A stretch of 64,000 bases of DNA from Pedobacter rhodius (lineage in GTDB: Bacteria > Bacteroidota > Bacteroidia > Sphingobacteriales > Sphingobacteriaceae): the NCBI RefSeq assembly GCF_027213645.1, contig NZ_JAPWGL010000001.1:124001-188000 (forward strand), written 5' to 3'. Below are positions 43,901-52,995 of this stretch, in pieces. A program made the translations under genes and the position numbers. Under the pieces are notes generated by a model that was not told where the DNA came from, searched no databases, and saw nothing but the letters and a program-made list of their open reading frames with translations. Numbering within the stretch: the stretch's first letter is position 1; every line of letters begins with the position of its first letter.

Positions 43901-44908
43901 ATGAGAATAGCGATAAACGGTTTTGGCAGAATAGGAAGAACTTTTTTACGTTTGGCTTTAGCTGAAGGTTTTGAGGTTGTTGCTATTAACGACTTATCAG
44001 AACCAAAAACAATGGCACATCTTTTTAAATACGATACGGTGCATGGCGTATATAAAGGTAATGTTGCTGCCAAGCCTGATACCTTGCTTATTGACGGACT
44101 ATCAATCCCTGTTTTTTCAATTAAACACCCTATTCATTTACCATGGTCGGCTTTAAAAGTGGATATCGTAGTGGATTGCACGGGTAAAAACTTAAGCCAT
44201 GAAGATGCGGAAGGACACCTGATATCCGGTGCGAAACAGGTTATCATTTCTGCTCCGGCTGCAGACGATATTCCAATGGTGGTTTTAGGCGTTAACGAAA
44301 ATAAAATTGATCTGGAAGGTAAGATACTTTCAAATGCGAGTTGCACGACCAATAATATTGCGCCGATAATTAAAATATTAAACGATAACTGGGGTGTGGT
44401 AGAAGGTTATATTACAACAATTCATTCTATGACCGGCGACCAGAATCTTCACGACAGTAATCATAAGGATTTACGCAGGGCACGAGCAGCTTCGGCATCT
44501 ATTATCCCGACCACTACCGGTGCCGCAAAAGCCATTACACACATTTTTCCCGAACTCGAGGGTAAACTTGGCGGAGCTGGTATTCGTGTGCCCGTTTTAA
44601 ATGGTTCTCTAACTGATTTTACCTGTATTTTAAAAGAAAAAACAACTATTGAAGAAATTAATGCGGCTTTTAAAAATGCAGCAGATGGGACTTTTTCGGG
44701 TATTTTGGAATATACAGAAGACCCCATTGTTTCTGTCGATATCATAGATAATCCACATTCTTGTATCTTTGACGCCCAGCTCACCTCGATTGTAGGGGAT
44801 TTGGTAAAGGTTGTGGGTTGGTATGATAATGAATTTGGCTATAGCAGCCGTTTAGTAGACTTAATAAAGAAAATAAAGGAAATTAAACAGCTGGCAGTCA
44901 ACAGTTAA
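43901..44908 (+). CDS. gap: Glyceraldehyde-3-phosphate dehydrogenase, type I
   Basis: Cytoplasmic glycolytic/gluconeogenic enzyme converting glyceraldehyde-3-phosphate to 1,3-bisphosphoglycerate with NAD. 335 aa, the standard length. NAD-binding INGFGRIGRTFLRLAL is at the N-terminus, catalytic Cys148 in SNASCTTNNIAP, phosphate-site TTTGAAKAI and the C-terminal WYDNEFGYSSRLVDL are all intact. Pgk, the next enzyme in the pathway, is two genes downstream, with a GNAT gene between. Confidence 0.97.
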   Translation: MRIAINGFGRIGRTFLRLALAEGFEVVAINDLSEPKTMAHLFKYDTVHGVYKGNVAAKPDTLLIDGLSIPVFSIKHPIHLPWSALKVDIVVDCTGKNLSHEDAEGHLISGAKQVIISAPAADDIPMVVLGVNENKIDLEGKILSNASCTTNNIAPIIKILNDNWGVVEGYITTIHSMTGDQNLHDSNHKDLRRARAASASIIPTTTGAAKAITHIFPELEGKLGGAGIRVPVLNGSLTDFTCILKEKTTIEEINAAFKNAADGTFSGILEYTEDPIVSVDIIDNPHSCIFDAQLTSIVGDLVKVVGWYDNEFGYSSRLVDLIKKIKEIKQLAVNS

Positions 44909-45017
44909 CAATTTACAGTTAACAATTAAACAATTAACCAGTTAAACACTTAACTGTATTAACAATTAAACAATTTATACAATTAATCAGTTCGGCAATT
45001 AACCTTCTAACCAAAAA
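44909..45017. repeat. AT-rich degenerate repeats (CAATTAACC / TTAACAATTAAAC)
   Basis: Roughly 100 bp of near-tandem words (AACAGTTAACAATTTACAGT, TTAACAATTAAACAATTAAC and variants) between gap and the GNAT gene, similar in style to 31921-32125. No hairpin terminator is recognised. Confidence 0.75.
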
Positions 45018-45461
45018 ATGATGGTAAAATTCATCTCTGCAAAAGAGGTACTTCCTTTGAGAAGCCTTGTTTTAAGAAACGGAAAGTCTTTTGAGCATTG
45101 TATTTTCGAAGGGGATGAAAGTTATGATACTTTTCATTTAGGTTATGAACTGGATGGTGAAATCAGATCGGTAGCTACTTTTATGCGTAACGATTTTTTT
45201 GAAGGAGCAGGTGAAGGCTATCAGTTAAGGGGAATGGCAACACACCCCGATTTTAATGGTAAAGGATTTGGAAGCGCCCTGATAGCTTTTGCAATAGACT
45301 ATTTAAAAGCATACAAAATTGCCTACATGTGGTGTAATGCTCGTTCAACAGCATCAGGCTTTTATAAAAAAATAGGTTTTACAACGGAATCACCTGAGTT
45401 TGATATACCAGGAATTGGCTTCCATTACGAAATGAAATTAAACTTAAATCAAAATAATTAA
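45018..45461 (+). CDS. GNAT family N-acetyltransferase
   Basis: 147 aa single-domain GNAT. The acetyl-CoA loop is [20 protein letters not shown] (Q/R-x-x-G-x-G/A type), with motif A/B continuing [20 protein letters not shown] and [14 protein letters not shown], typical of PhnO/ElaA-like members. Substrate unknown. It ends 2 bp before pgk, so it is probably co-transcribed with it. Confidence 0.9.
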   Translation: MMVKFISAKEVLPLRSLVLRNGKSFEHCIFEGDESYDTFHLGYELDGEIRSVATFMRNDFFEGAGEGYQLRGMATHPDFNGKGFGSALIAFAIDYLKAYKIAYMWCNARSTASGFYKKIGFTTESPEFDIPGIGFHYEMKLNLNQNN

Positions 45462-45463
45462 AC

Positions 45464-46657
45464 ATGAAAACAGTAGACCAGTTTAACTTTAAAGATAAAA
45501 AAGCGCTAATCAGAGTCGATTTTAACGTTCCTTTAGACGATAGTTTTAAAATTACAGATGATAAAAGAATGCGTGCCGCGCTTCCAACAATCAAGAAGAT
45601 TTTAAACGATGGCGGTTCTGTAATTTTGATGTCGCACTTAGGTCGCCCGAAAGACGGACCTACTGATAAATATTCTTTAAAGCACATCATTGGTGATTTA
45701 TCTTCAATGTTAGGTTTGGAAGCAAAATTTGCTGACGATTGTATCGGCGAATCTGCTGTTAGTGCAGCTGAAAACTTAAAACCTGGTGAAGTTTTGCTAT
45801 TGGAAAATCTTCGTTTTTATAAAGAGGAAGAAAAAGGTGATGTTGCTTTCGCTGAAAAATTGGCAGCGCTTGGTGATGTTTATGTAAATGATGCTTTTGG
45901 TACGGCTCACCGTGCACACGCTTCTACAGCCGTAATTGCGCAGTTTTTTCCTGACGCGAAATACTTCGGCTATTTAATGGCGTCGGAACTGGAAAATGCA
46001 GAAAAAGTTTTAAATCACCCAGAAAGACCATTTACCGCAATTATGGGTGGTGCAAAGGTTTCTGATAAAATCTTATTAATCGAGAAATTATTAGATAAAG
46101 TAGACAACCTGATTATTGGCGGTGGTATGGCTTATACTTTTGCTAAAGCACAGGGTGGTGAAATCGGTACTTCTCTTTTAGAAGCCGATAAACAGGAACT
46201 TTCCTTAGAATTAATTGAAAAAGCAAAAGCTAAAGGTGTTAATTTAATTTTACCGGTTGATACGGTAATCGCTGATAAATTCGCAAATGATGCAGATAAA
46301 AAGGATGTGACCTCTGGTCAGATTCCGGCAGATTGGATGGGATTAGATATTGGCCCTAAATCTGTTGCTTTATTTCAGGATGTAATCAAAAACTCAAAAA
46401 CATTATTATGGAATGGCCCGATGGGCGTTTTTGAAATGGAAAGCTTTGAGGTGGGCACTAAAGCTGTTGCAGAAGCAGTTGTTGCCGCAACAAAAGATAA
46501 CGGTGCTTTTTCTTTAATTGGTGGTGGAGATTCTGCTGCAGCTATTGCGAAATTCGGAATGGAAGATGAGGTAAGCTACGTTTCAACAGGTGGAGGAGCC
46601 TTACTCGAGTATATGGAAGGTAAAGAATTGCCCGGGGTAAAAGCGATTAATGAATAA
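45464..46657 (+). CDS. pgk: Phosphoglycerate kinase
   Basis: Transfers phosphate from 1,3-bisphosphoglycerate to ADP. 397 aa, normal for bacteria. [20 protein letters not shown] and [11 protein letters not shown] form the N-domain substrate site; [54 protein letters not shown] and [16 protein letters not shown] form the nucleotide domain. A strong hairpin terminator follows at 46678-46716. Confidence 0.97.
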   Translation: MKTVDQFNFKDKKALIRVDFNVPLDDSFKITDDKRMRAALPTIKKILNDGGSVILMSHLGRPKDGPTDKYSLKHIIGDLSSMLGLEAKFADDCIGESAVSAAENLKPGEVLLLENLRFYKEEEKGDVAFAEKLAALGDVYVNDAFGTAHRAHASTAVIAQFFPDAKYFGYLMASELENAEKVLNHPERPFTAIMGGAKVSDKILLIEKLLDKVDNLIIGGGMAYTFAKAQGGEIGTSLLEADKQELSLELIEKAKAKGVNLILPVDTVIADKFANDADKKDVTSGQIPADWMGLDIGPKSVALFQDVIKNSKTLLWNGPMGVFEMESFEVGTKAVAEAVVAATKDNGAFSLIGGGDSAAAIAKFGMEDEVSYVSTGGGALLEYMEGKELPGVKAINE

Positions 46658-46677
46658 ACGAGGATTAATTTCATATC

Positions 46678-46716
46678 GCTGAAAAGCAGCAGTCAAACTG
46701 CTGCTTTTCAGCTTTT
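46678..46716 (+). terminator. Rho-independent-type terminator after pgk
   Basis: Perfect 15-bp stem GCTGAAAAGCAGCAG / CTGCTGCTTTTCAGC with a TCAAA loop, directly followed by TTTT. It lies 20 bp after the pgk stop and separates the glycolytic genes from the convergent AbiE pair. Confidence 0.92.
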
Positions 46717-46825
46717 AAGACATTGATCAAATTTGCAATAAAATAGCATTAAAGAGTGGTTTTGTACCTGGTTTAGCTAATTAAGGCATTTAAATAGATA
46801 ATTTTTTCAACTATTCTTGCTTGCC

Positions 46826-47677
46826 CTATTCTATTTTTAATTTTGCGGTCAAGTCATGGAAATAAGCCGGAGACCATATTTCAATCAACTTCGGATCCCT
46901 TATAAACCTCGATATATCGGCTTTGACAAAATCCATTTTAACATTATCAATCTTTTCACTAAGCAATTTCCTGAACGCTTCTTCACTTATGGTTTTGCTC
47001 TTCCAGTCGCCGCTGTCTATTGCTCTGAGGAGAAAATGATTTAGATTAAGCGGGTATCCCTTTTTAATATACCATTCCATATCATACCAATCGCGTCCTT
47101 TTACATTAGTGCCCCATTTCCGGAAGAGTAGCGCGTGCATTTTTCCTGCGAACAGATTGGGAAGTGTTAGGCATTTCACATAGAATGAAAATGGCTTAAT
47201 TAATAACTTTTCTTCAGTAGAGAACCCTAAAGGTGGTTTTGTATCTACTTCTAACTTGATTTTTATATTTGCTACTTCCTTAAGTCCGCTTTCCGGGATT
47301 ATTCCTTCAAGCACAAGCTCTTTCCAGATTGTTTCGGATTTGAGAAAAGCTGAATTAATGTTGCTTTTTATCGTTTTTTGTTTTTCTGATATAGAAACAT
47401 GCATGCCTAGAGCTTCAAATTCATGCACAATAGCTTCCTGATACTTTTCTAAGGAAAAATCTGGATTGATAGCTAAAAGTGAAAAGTCCAAATCCTCAGA
47501 GAAACGATCCAGTCCATAGAATATTCTAAGCGCAGTTCCTCCATAAAAAGCAGCCTTTTCAAAGAAGCCAGCTCGGTTAAGTCCAGCAAGGGCAATCTCT
47601 TGCATAATTTCTCTTAATGCATCTTTGGCTTCATCCCTGTTTGTTGGGTGATAGCTATCGAGCCATTCCTTTATCAT
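46826..47677 (-). CDS. AbiEii/AbiGii-family nucleotidyltransferase toxin
   Basis: 283 aa type IV toxin-antitoxin toxin. The DNA polymerase beta-like nucleotidyltransferase core is visible as FYGGTALRIFYGLD then RFSEDLDFSLL (GG...D-x-D), and LPNLFAGKMHALLFRKWGTN with KGRDWYDMEWYIKKG further on, all family hallmarks. AbiEii proteins are thought to modify RNA or nucleotides and cause growth arrest or phage-infection abortion. It overlaps the antitoxin gene by 4 bp. Confidence 0.92.
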   Translation of the reverse strand: MIKEWLDSYHPTNRDEAKDALREIMQEIALAGLNRAGFFEKAAFYGGTALRIFYGLDRFSEDLDFSLLAINPDFSLEKYQEAIVHEFEALGMHVSISEKQKTIKSNINSAFLKSETIWKELVLEGIIPESGLKEVANIKIKLEVDTKPPLGFSTEEKLLIKPFSFYVKCLTLPNLFAGKMHALLFRKWGTNVKGRDWYDMEWYIKKGYPLNLNHFLLRAIDSGDWKSKTISEEAFRKLLSEKIDNVKMDFVKADISRFIRDPKLIEIWSPAYFHDLTAKLKIE

Positions 47678-48312
47678 AATCTTTCAATCATTTTGATTAA
47701 CATTTCAAGGCTTTCCTGCTTTGGAGAATATTTTAACCAGGATGATATTGCGGTTAAGTTAAAATTGGCAACTTCACTTTCTTCCATTCTCAAATTTCCA
47801 AAAACATAGTCTTTTGCAGCAGACTGACTTCTTAATGTAATACCAGCTGTTGTGGTTATTTTATCACAAAGTGCCTTTTCTGGGTTTGCTAACATCGCAT
47901 TTTGGTTTTTAGACAGGCTTACGGTATTGATACCAAACGCATAGTATGGTAATGGCAACTTAGTATAAGTATACAATCCAATTTTGGTTTTAAATTGTCT
48001 TGATGCTTTGGTTGTCATTGAAGTAACAGCAAATACCTTTTCTGGAATCAAACCGTAATAAGAGAGGGCACTTTCCATCGAAACATAGCTTGGTCCTAAT
48101 ATATGATTAGCGATCAACGCATTTTCTGGCCTTTCCGAACTTACCGATTGTCCAACAACATACAGGCCTTTTTTTACCGGTTCTATAAAATTATTAGCTT
48201 TCAATGATAATATTTTATCATTTGGCCGTTTGTATTCCTTCAACAAATCGGCAAGCAATTGATGTGTAAGTGGTTGATTGGCGAGATTATTTAATTTTAC
48301 CCGAACATCCAT
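47674..48312 (-). CDS. AbiEi-family antitoxin
   Basis: 212 aa. An N-terminal winged-helix region (TPLTHQLLADLLKEYKR-like) is followed by FIEPVKKGLYVVG, then the core LGPSYVSMESALSYYGLIPE and NPEKALCDKI, typical of AbiEi antitoxins/transcriptional regulators. AbiEi proteins repress their own promoter by binding inverted repeats; a palindrome sits 17 bp upstream of the start. Four-bp overlap with the toxin gene. Confidence 0.9.
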   Translation of the reverse strand: MDVRVKLNNLANQPLTHQLLADLLKEYKRPNDKILSLKANNFIEPVKKGLYVVGQSVSSERPENALIANHILGPSYVSMESALSYYGLIPEKVFAVTSMTTKASRQFKTKIGLYTYTKLPLPYYAFGINTVSLSKNQNAMLANPEKALCDKITTTAGITLRSQSAAKDYVFGNLRMEESEVANFNLTAISSWLKYSPKQESLEMLIKMIERL

Positions 48313-48328
48313 ATTGTAAAATATTTAT

Positions 48329-48357
48329 AAGATAAACGGTTAAAAATCGTTTATCTT
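48329..48357. promoter_or_regulatory. Candidate AbiEi operator (palindrome)
   Basis: Perfect inverted repeat AAGATAAACG - 9 bp - CGTTTATCTT located 17 bp before the antitoxin start. The spacing and position fit the autoregulatory inverted repeats known for AbiEi antitoxins; direct binding is inferred. Confidence 0.65.
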
Positions 48358-48475
48358 GTATCTAAATTACATAAATTTCGCAGATATACAATATGTTGAT
48401 TTATTAAGTGGTGCTATTTTAGTTAGACCGATTTTATTAGAAACAATTAGCCTTGGAATAGATTAGATTTTCGAT

Positions 48476-50311
48476 TTACTGATATCCTTTTGCCTGCAAA
48501 TTAAATAACTCGGCATACCTTCCGTTTTTCTCCAGTAATTCTGTATGGGTGCCAGATTCAAGTATCGTTCCTTTTTCAAGCACCAGTATTCTATCAGCAA
48601 GCCTTGCAGTAGAAAAACGGTGTGAAATAAGTACGGCCGACTTTCCAATTGTTAATTCAGCAAAACGCTGAAAAACTTCGTACTCCGCTCTGGCATCTAA
48701 TGCAGAAGTTGGTTCATCTAAAATAAGTACTTGGGCATTCTTCATATAAGCCCTCGCTAATGCAACTTTTTGCCATTCGCCGCCCGATAACTCCACACCA
48801 TCATTAAATTTCCTGCCTAACGATTGCTCGTAGCCAAGCGGAAATTTAGCAACTAACAAATCAGCCAGACTTTGCTGAGCCGCCGTTGTGATAAGATTTA
48901 TGTTATCAAGTTCACCAATATTTCCAACGGCAATATTTTGAGAAAAAGTCATCTGATAGCGGATATAATCCTGAAAAATAATACCCATATTATGCCTTAA
49001 ATCTGCCAGGTTATAATTCTTTAAATCCTGTCCATCCAGCAATATCCTTCCTTCGGTTGGATCATAAAGTCGGGATAATAGTTTTACCAGCGTTGTTTTG
49101 CCTGCGCCATTTTCGCCAACCAGCGCAAGCTTTTCGCCGGGTTTAAGTGTGAGGCTTAAATTGCGGCAGGCATATTTTGGAGCATTCCGGTATTGGAAGC
49201 CAACATTTTCAAAAACAAAGCCAACCTGAATAGGATTCGGGAAAGGTAAAGGATTATCCGGTTGGGTAATTCTTGGTTTAATTTCAAAGAACTCTATAAA
49301 ATCATTCAGGTAAATTGCACCTTGAGATACCATGGTAAAACGAGACAGCATGGTTTCCATTAAGCCACTTAATTGCCTGAAGGAGCCGGCTAAAAAGGTT
49401 AAACTACCAATTGTTGCCTTGCCGTTTATGGTTTGATAGATGATAAAGCCATATGCGCCATAGTAGCCTATCGTTCCCATTATGGAGAAAAGTGTACCCC
49501 AGCCGGAGCGGCTTACGGCCAGCTTACTGTTATCCGCATAGAACTTATCCGAAAGCGTTTTGAATCGGTTGATAATGAATTCTGATAAGCCGAAAACTTT
49601 AACTTCCTTAGCAGTTTCATCACTTGCGCCGAGGTAGCGTACATAATCCAGTTCCCGTCTTTCTGGTGTCTGACTTCTGGAAAGTGCATAATTTCTGCTG
49701 TTAAAATAGGATTCTCCTAAAAACGACGGGATTATGGCAAGCAACAACATTAATATAAGCCACGGGTTAAAGGCAATTAACCCGGTTAAAAGAAAAGCCA
49801 TGGAAATAAAATCCTGTAGCTGACTCATTACCTGGGCAAGTAAGATCGTTCTGCCTACGGTTTGCTGCCTGGCTCTTTCGAGCTTATCATAAAATACTGA
49901 ATCTTCGAACTGATCCAAGTCCAGCTTGGTTGCATGCCGCATGATGCGCATCGAGGTGTGGTTGGAAAACAAATCACCAAGCAGGCTATCCGTCAGGTTA
50001 ATCATTCTGTTTAACCCATCGGTAAGTACAGCCAACGCGAATTCAAGTCCTACAAGTTCCCAGAGTCTATTGTTGTCTGCATGAGCGGTTCCTGAATTCA
50101 GGGCAACCACCTGATCAATGATAAGCTTACCGGTATAAAGCAGCGCTACAGGCATGGCTGAACGAAATATCCGCAGAATCAGGCTGATGAGCGTTTTTTG
50201 CGGACTGCTCTCCCAAACCATCTTAAAGAATACAGGCAGATTTTTGAAGGATAGAAGGCGTTGCTTAAACGTAATTTCCTCCATTTTTATCGTATTCCTG
50301 TTTTTCGCCAT
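48476..50311 (-). CDS. ABC transporter, fused permease and ATP-binding (MsbA-like)
   Basis: 611 aa half-transporter. The N-terminal six-helix domain (residues about 30-340) is followed by an ATPase with Walker A LVGENGAGKTTLVKLL, Q-loop IIFQDYIRYQMT, signature LSGGEWQKVALARAY and Walker B VLILDEPTSALDA. H-loop: LISHRFSTARLADRI. Works as a dimer exporting a lipid, peptide or drug; substrate not evident. It stands alone between the AbiE pair and a DoxX-like gene. Confidence 0.93.
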   Translation of the reverse strand: MAKNRNTIKMEEITFKQRLLSFKNLPVFFKMVWESSPQKTLISLILRIFRSAMPVALLYTGKLIIDQVVALNSGTAHADNNRLWELVGLEFALAVLTDGLNRMINLTDSLLGDLFSNHTSMRIMRHATKLDLDQFEDSVFYDKLERARQQTVGRTILLAQVMSQLQDFISMAFLLTGLIAFNPWLILMLLLAIIPSFLGESYFNSRNYALSRSQTPERRELDYVRYLGASDETAKEVKVFGLSEFIINRFKTLSDKFYADNSKLAVSRSGWGTLFSIMGTIGYYGAYGFIIYQTINGKATIGSLTFLAGSFRQLSGLMETMLSRFTMVSQGAIYLNDFIEFFEIKPRITQPDNPLPFPNPIQVGFVFENVGFQYRNAPKYACRNLSLTLKPGEKLALVGENGAGKTTLVKLLSRLYDPTEGRILLDGQDLKNYNLADLRHNMGIIFQDYIRYQMTFSQNIAVGNIGELDNINLITTAAQQSLADLLVAKFPLGYEQSLGRKFNDGVELSGGEWQKVALARAYMKNAQVLILDEPTSALDARAEYEVFQRFAELTIGKSAVLISHRFSTARLADRILVLEKGTILESGTHTELLEKNGRYAELFNLQAKGYQ

Positions 50312-50429
50312 ATCAGTCTCTTGTGTTGCTCAAATATAAATGATTCTTCGATGGCGGAATACTAAAATACAAATCTTTAATTAAGTAAATGTTCCTGGTG
50401 ATTATGTGTATAATGTCAGGTGAATTAAC

Positions 50430-50816
50430 TCAGTTATCTGTACTTTTTAAAGCCCAGTAAACAAGTGCGGGTTGAAAGAATAATCTGGCTAATCTTTTAG
50501 CATTGGTATCTAAACCGAAAGTACTTCTTCTGTTTTTGTATTGTGCAATATTGCCGGGAAAAACAGCTATAAATAAGCCCGCTGCTATTTTTCCAATGGT
50601 TTGCTCATGCTTTTCGGGTGCTAAAATCAGCGCAGTGCCTAAAGCAATTTCTACGAAGCCAGATTGTACAACAGCATTGTCTTTTTCCAAAGGAACCCAA
50701 TCCGGAACCTGCGCCCGGAATGCTTTTCTTGCAAAAGTAAGGTGGCCGATGCCTGCAAATATTAATCCTGCACCTAATAGAATTTTAGTGGTTTTTTTAA
50801 TACTTTCTTCTTTCAT
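50430..50816 (-). CDS. DoxX-like membrane protein
   Basis: 128 aa with four hydrophobic helices and the DoxX-type features TKILLGAGLIFAGIGHLTFA at the start, FVEIALGTALILAP and AAGLFIAVFPGNIAQYKN. Proteins of this group are small integral membrane proteins of uncertain, possibly redox-related, function. Single gene, 118 bp before the ABC transporter in transcription order. Confidence 0.8.
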   Translation of the reverse strand: MKEESIKKTTKILLGAGLIFAGIGHLTFARKAFRAQVPDWVPLEKDNAVVQSGFVEIALGTALILAPEKHEQTIGKIAAGLFIAVFPGNIAQYKNRRSTFGLDTNAKRLARLFFQPALVYWALKSTDN

Positions 50817-51219
50817 AATTCTATCAAATGCTTAATGCTTATCTCGTTAACAAATGCAGTTGATTAAAGTTGTGATTCTTTAATTTAATTCGGCAATTGC
50901 CTGTCCGAAATAAATAATATATGTGCATAAAATTTTGGCTCAATGCATACATAATGTCCTTAGCTTTGGTCTTTTTAAACTTAAGAATGAAAAAAATATT
51001 CGTGGTGGGATTAAATTTTTTAAAATGCTAATTTTTGTAGTTAACTCGCTTTTTACCAGTGATTAAGCAGTTTTTATAATTTTTCAGATAGTTTCTTTTC
51101 AGTCTGTTTGGGGGACAAAGTGGGAGAAAGTATATGTGGAAAACTTTTTTGTGGTAAAAAGTGGTAAAAAGTGGTAGAACTATTTACTTTTACACTACAT
51201 AAAAAGTGTAAATGCCACT
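50817..51219. other. Intergenic control region ahead of the division cluster
   Basis: 403 bp between divergent DoxX-like and mraZ genes with no coding potential noted. The right half holds the MraZ box array; the left part is AT-rich and otherwise unremarkable. Confidence 0.6.
51109..51180 (+). promoter_or_regulatory. MraZ-binding box array
   Basis: Repeated G-T-G-G words before mraZ: TGGGGGAC near 51109, GTGGGAGAAAG at 51120, GTGGAAAAC at 51136, then GTGGTAAAAA at 51151 and 51161 and GTGGTAGAAC at 51171. The last three are spaced exactly 10 bp apart, matching the direct TGGGN-type repeats bound by MraZ in other bacteria. MraZ therefore probably controls this cluster itself. Confidence 0.75.
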
Positions 51220-51687
51220 ATGACCCATCTTTTAGGAGAATTTGATTGTAAACTTGACGCAAAAGGCCGCTTAATGGTTCCTTCTGCGCTTAAGAAACAA
51301 TTGCCTGATGTGGAGCGGGAAGGGTTGGTTATTAACCGCGGTTTCGAAAAAAATTTAGTCATCTATCCGAAAAGTATTTGGGATGGAATCGTTGCGCAGT
51401 TAAGCACACTTAATGTTTATGATGAAGAGAATCGAAAGTTCATCAGGGCATTTACCCGAGGTGCCACAGAGTTAAGTCTTGATGCGGCCGGCCGTGTATT
51501 GTTGCCGAAATCACTTACGGAATATGCGGGTATCGGGACAGACATCATGCTTGCCTGCCAGTTAGATCGCATTGAGGTTTGGGATAAATTAGCTTACGAA
51601 GACACTTTGGATGGTACGCCGGCAAATTTTGCTGCGCTTGCTCAAAAGGTAATGGTTGATAAGAAAGGAGGAGCCGATGGATTATAA
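51220..51687 (+). CDS. mraZ: Transcriptional regulator MraZ
   Basis: 155 aa with two MraZ/AbrB-like half domains, each with the D-x-x-x-R motif: CKLDAKGRLMVPSALKKQLP near residue 10 and LSLDAAGRVLLPKSLTEYAG in the second half. Rings of MraZ bind direct repeats ahead of the division/cell-wall cluster and repress it. The start ATG at 51220 follows the GTGG box array by about 40 bp. Confidence 0.95.
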   Translation: MTHLLGEFDCKLDAKGRLMVPSALKKQLPDVEREGLVINRGFEKNLVIYPKSIWDGIVAQLSTLNVYDEENRKFIRAFTRGATELSLDAAGRVLLPKSLTEYAGIGTDIMLACQLDRIEVWDKLAYEDTLDGTPANFAALAQKVMVDKKGGADGL

Positions 51688-52582
51688 TTACCATGTTCCT
51701 GTAATGCTTCAGCCTTGTATCGATGGTTTAAATATTAAGCCGGATGGGGTTTATGTAGATGTTACTTTTGGTGGCGGTGGCCATTCAAAAGAGATTTTAA
51801 AACACCTTGGTCCCAAGGGCAGGTTGGTTGCTTTCGATCAGGATCCGGACGCGCAAGCAAATATACCGGTTGATGACAGGTTCATCTTTATCGATCAGAA
51901 CTTTGGTTTCCTGAAAAATAATCTTCGCCTTAAAGGTTTCAAAGAAGTTGATGGGATATTAGCCGATTTAGGTGTTTCATCTCACCAGTTTGATGTGCCT
52001 GAACGTGGTTTCTCTATTCGCTTCAATGCGGATTTGGATATGCGCATGGATCTGAACGGCAATTTAACGGCTGCGGAGGTTTTGAATACCTATTCAGAAG
52101 ATAAGCTTCATAAAATATTTGGCATTTACGGCGAGGTTAAAAACGCAAAGTCTTTAGCCCGTGCTGTTGTAACGGCTCGTTTGGATAAGCCTTTTACAGA
52201 TATAAATAGTTTTAAGGCTGCGGTTTCGGAATATATCCCGAAAGGAAAAGAAAATAAATATCTGGCCCAGGTTTTTCAGGCTTTACGTATTGAAGTAAAT
52301 GCCGAAATAAAAGTGCTTGAAAGTTTTTTGGAGCAGGCTGCTGATGTGTTAAAACCGGGTGGCCATTTGGTGGTGATGTCTTACCATTCGCTGGAAGACA
52401 GGCCTGTTAAGAATTTCATGGCGAAAGGCAAATTTCAGGGTGAAGTTGAAAAAGATTTTTTTGGCAATCAGCAAAAGCCGTTTAATGTCGTAACACGCAA
52501 AGCGATAATGGCTTCCGAAGAAGAAATCGCCCGCAATAACCGGGCTCGTAGTGCAAAATTAAGAATAGCGGAAAAAATATGA
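51677..52582 (+). CDS. rsmH: 16S rRNA (cytosine-1402-N4)-methyltransferase
   Basis: SAM-dependent methyltransferase (MraW) that modifies C1402 in the ribosomal P-site. YVDVTFGGGGHSKEILKHLG is the SAM motif; DGILADLGVSSHQFDVPERG, FSIRFNADLDMRM and YHSLEDRPVKNFM are family-specific. The frame is open from 51656, but the ATG at 51677 (MDYNYHVPVM) is preferred: a strong AAAGGAGG lies 5 nt upstream. The gene overlaps the mraZ stop by 11 bp and the ftsL start by 4 bp. About 301 aa. Confidence 0.95.
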   Translation: MDYNYHVPVMLQPCIDGLNIKPDGVYVDVTFGGGGHSKEILKHLGPKGRLVAFDQDPDAQANIPVDDRFIFIDQNFGFLKNNLRLKGFKEVDGILADLGVSSHQFDVPERGFSIRFNADLDMRMDLNGNLTAAEVLNTYSEDKLHKIFGIYGEVKNAKSLARAVVTARLDKPFTDINSFKAAVSEYIPKGKENKYLAQVFQALRIEVNAEIKVLESFLEQAADVLKPGGHLVVMSYHSLEDRPVKNFMAKGKFQGEVEKDFFGNQQKPFNVVTRKAIMASEEEIARNNRARSAKLRIAEKI

Positions 52583-52995
52583 ACAGGTTTAGAGAAGATG
52601 AAGAGGAAATCGGACCTGAACCTGAACTAAAGGTGAAAGCCGAAAAAATAAAAACAGAAGAGGATAAAAGGTTTAGCGAGACTTTTATCGGAAAGTTTTT
52701 TACAGAGGGTGTAATATCAAAGGAAGCGGCAACAGATGCATTGCCGTTTTTATGCTTTCTGGCCTTTTTAGGAATGATTTACATCGCTAATAGTCATTTT
52801 GCAGTGAACAATGTTCGCCGCATTGATAAGTTAAATAAAGAAGTTAAAGAATTACGTTGGGAATATAAATCCTTAAAAGCCGACCTCATGTTTAAAAGCA
52901 AATTAACAGAGGTTGCCAAAAAGGTTGATACCCTTGGAATAAAAGAATTAATTGAACCACCAAAAAAAATAATTGTTAAAAGCGATGAATATTAG
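52579..52995 (+). CDS. ftsL: FtsL-like division protein
   Basis: 138 aa: an acidic N-terminal cytoplasmic part, one helix at about residues 52-72 (ALPFLCFLAFLGMIYIANSH), then a coiled-coil periplasmic segment (RIDKLNKEVKELRWEYKSLK). This is the FtsL layout, and the position between rsmH and the transpeptidase supports it. FtsL in other bacteria links FtsB/FtsQ with FtsI/FtsW. ATGA overlap with rsmH and 11 bp overlap with ftsI. Confidence 0.88.
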   Translation: MNRFREDEEEIGPEPELKVKAEKIKTEEDKRFSETFIGKFFTEGVISKEAATDALPFLCFLAFLGMIYIANSHFAVNNVRRIDKLNKEVKELRWEYKSLKADLMFKSKLTEVAKKVDTLGIKELIEPPKKIIVKSDEY

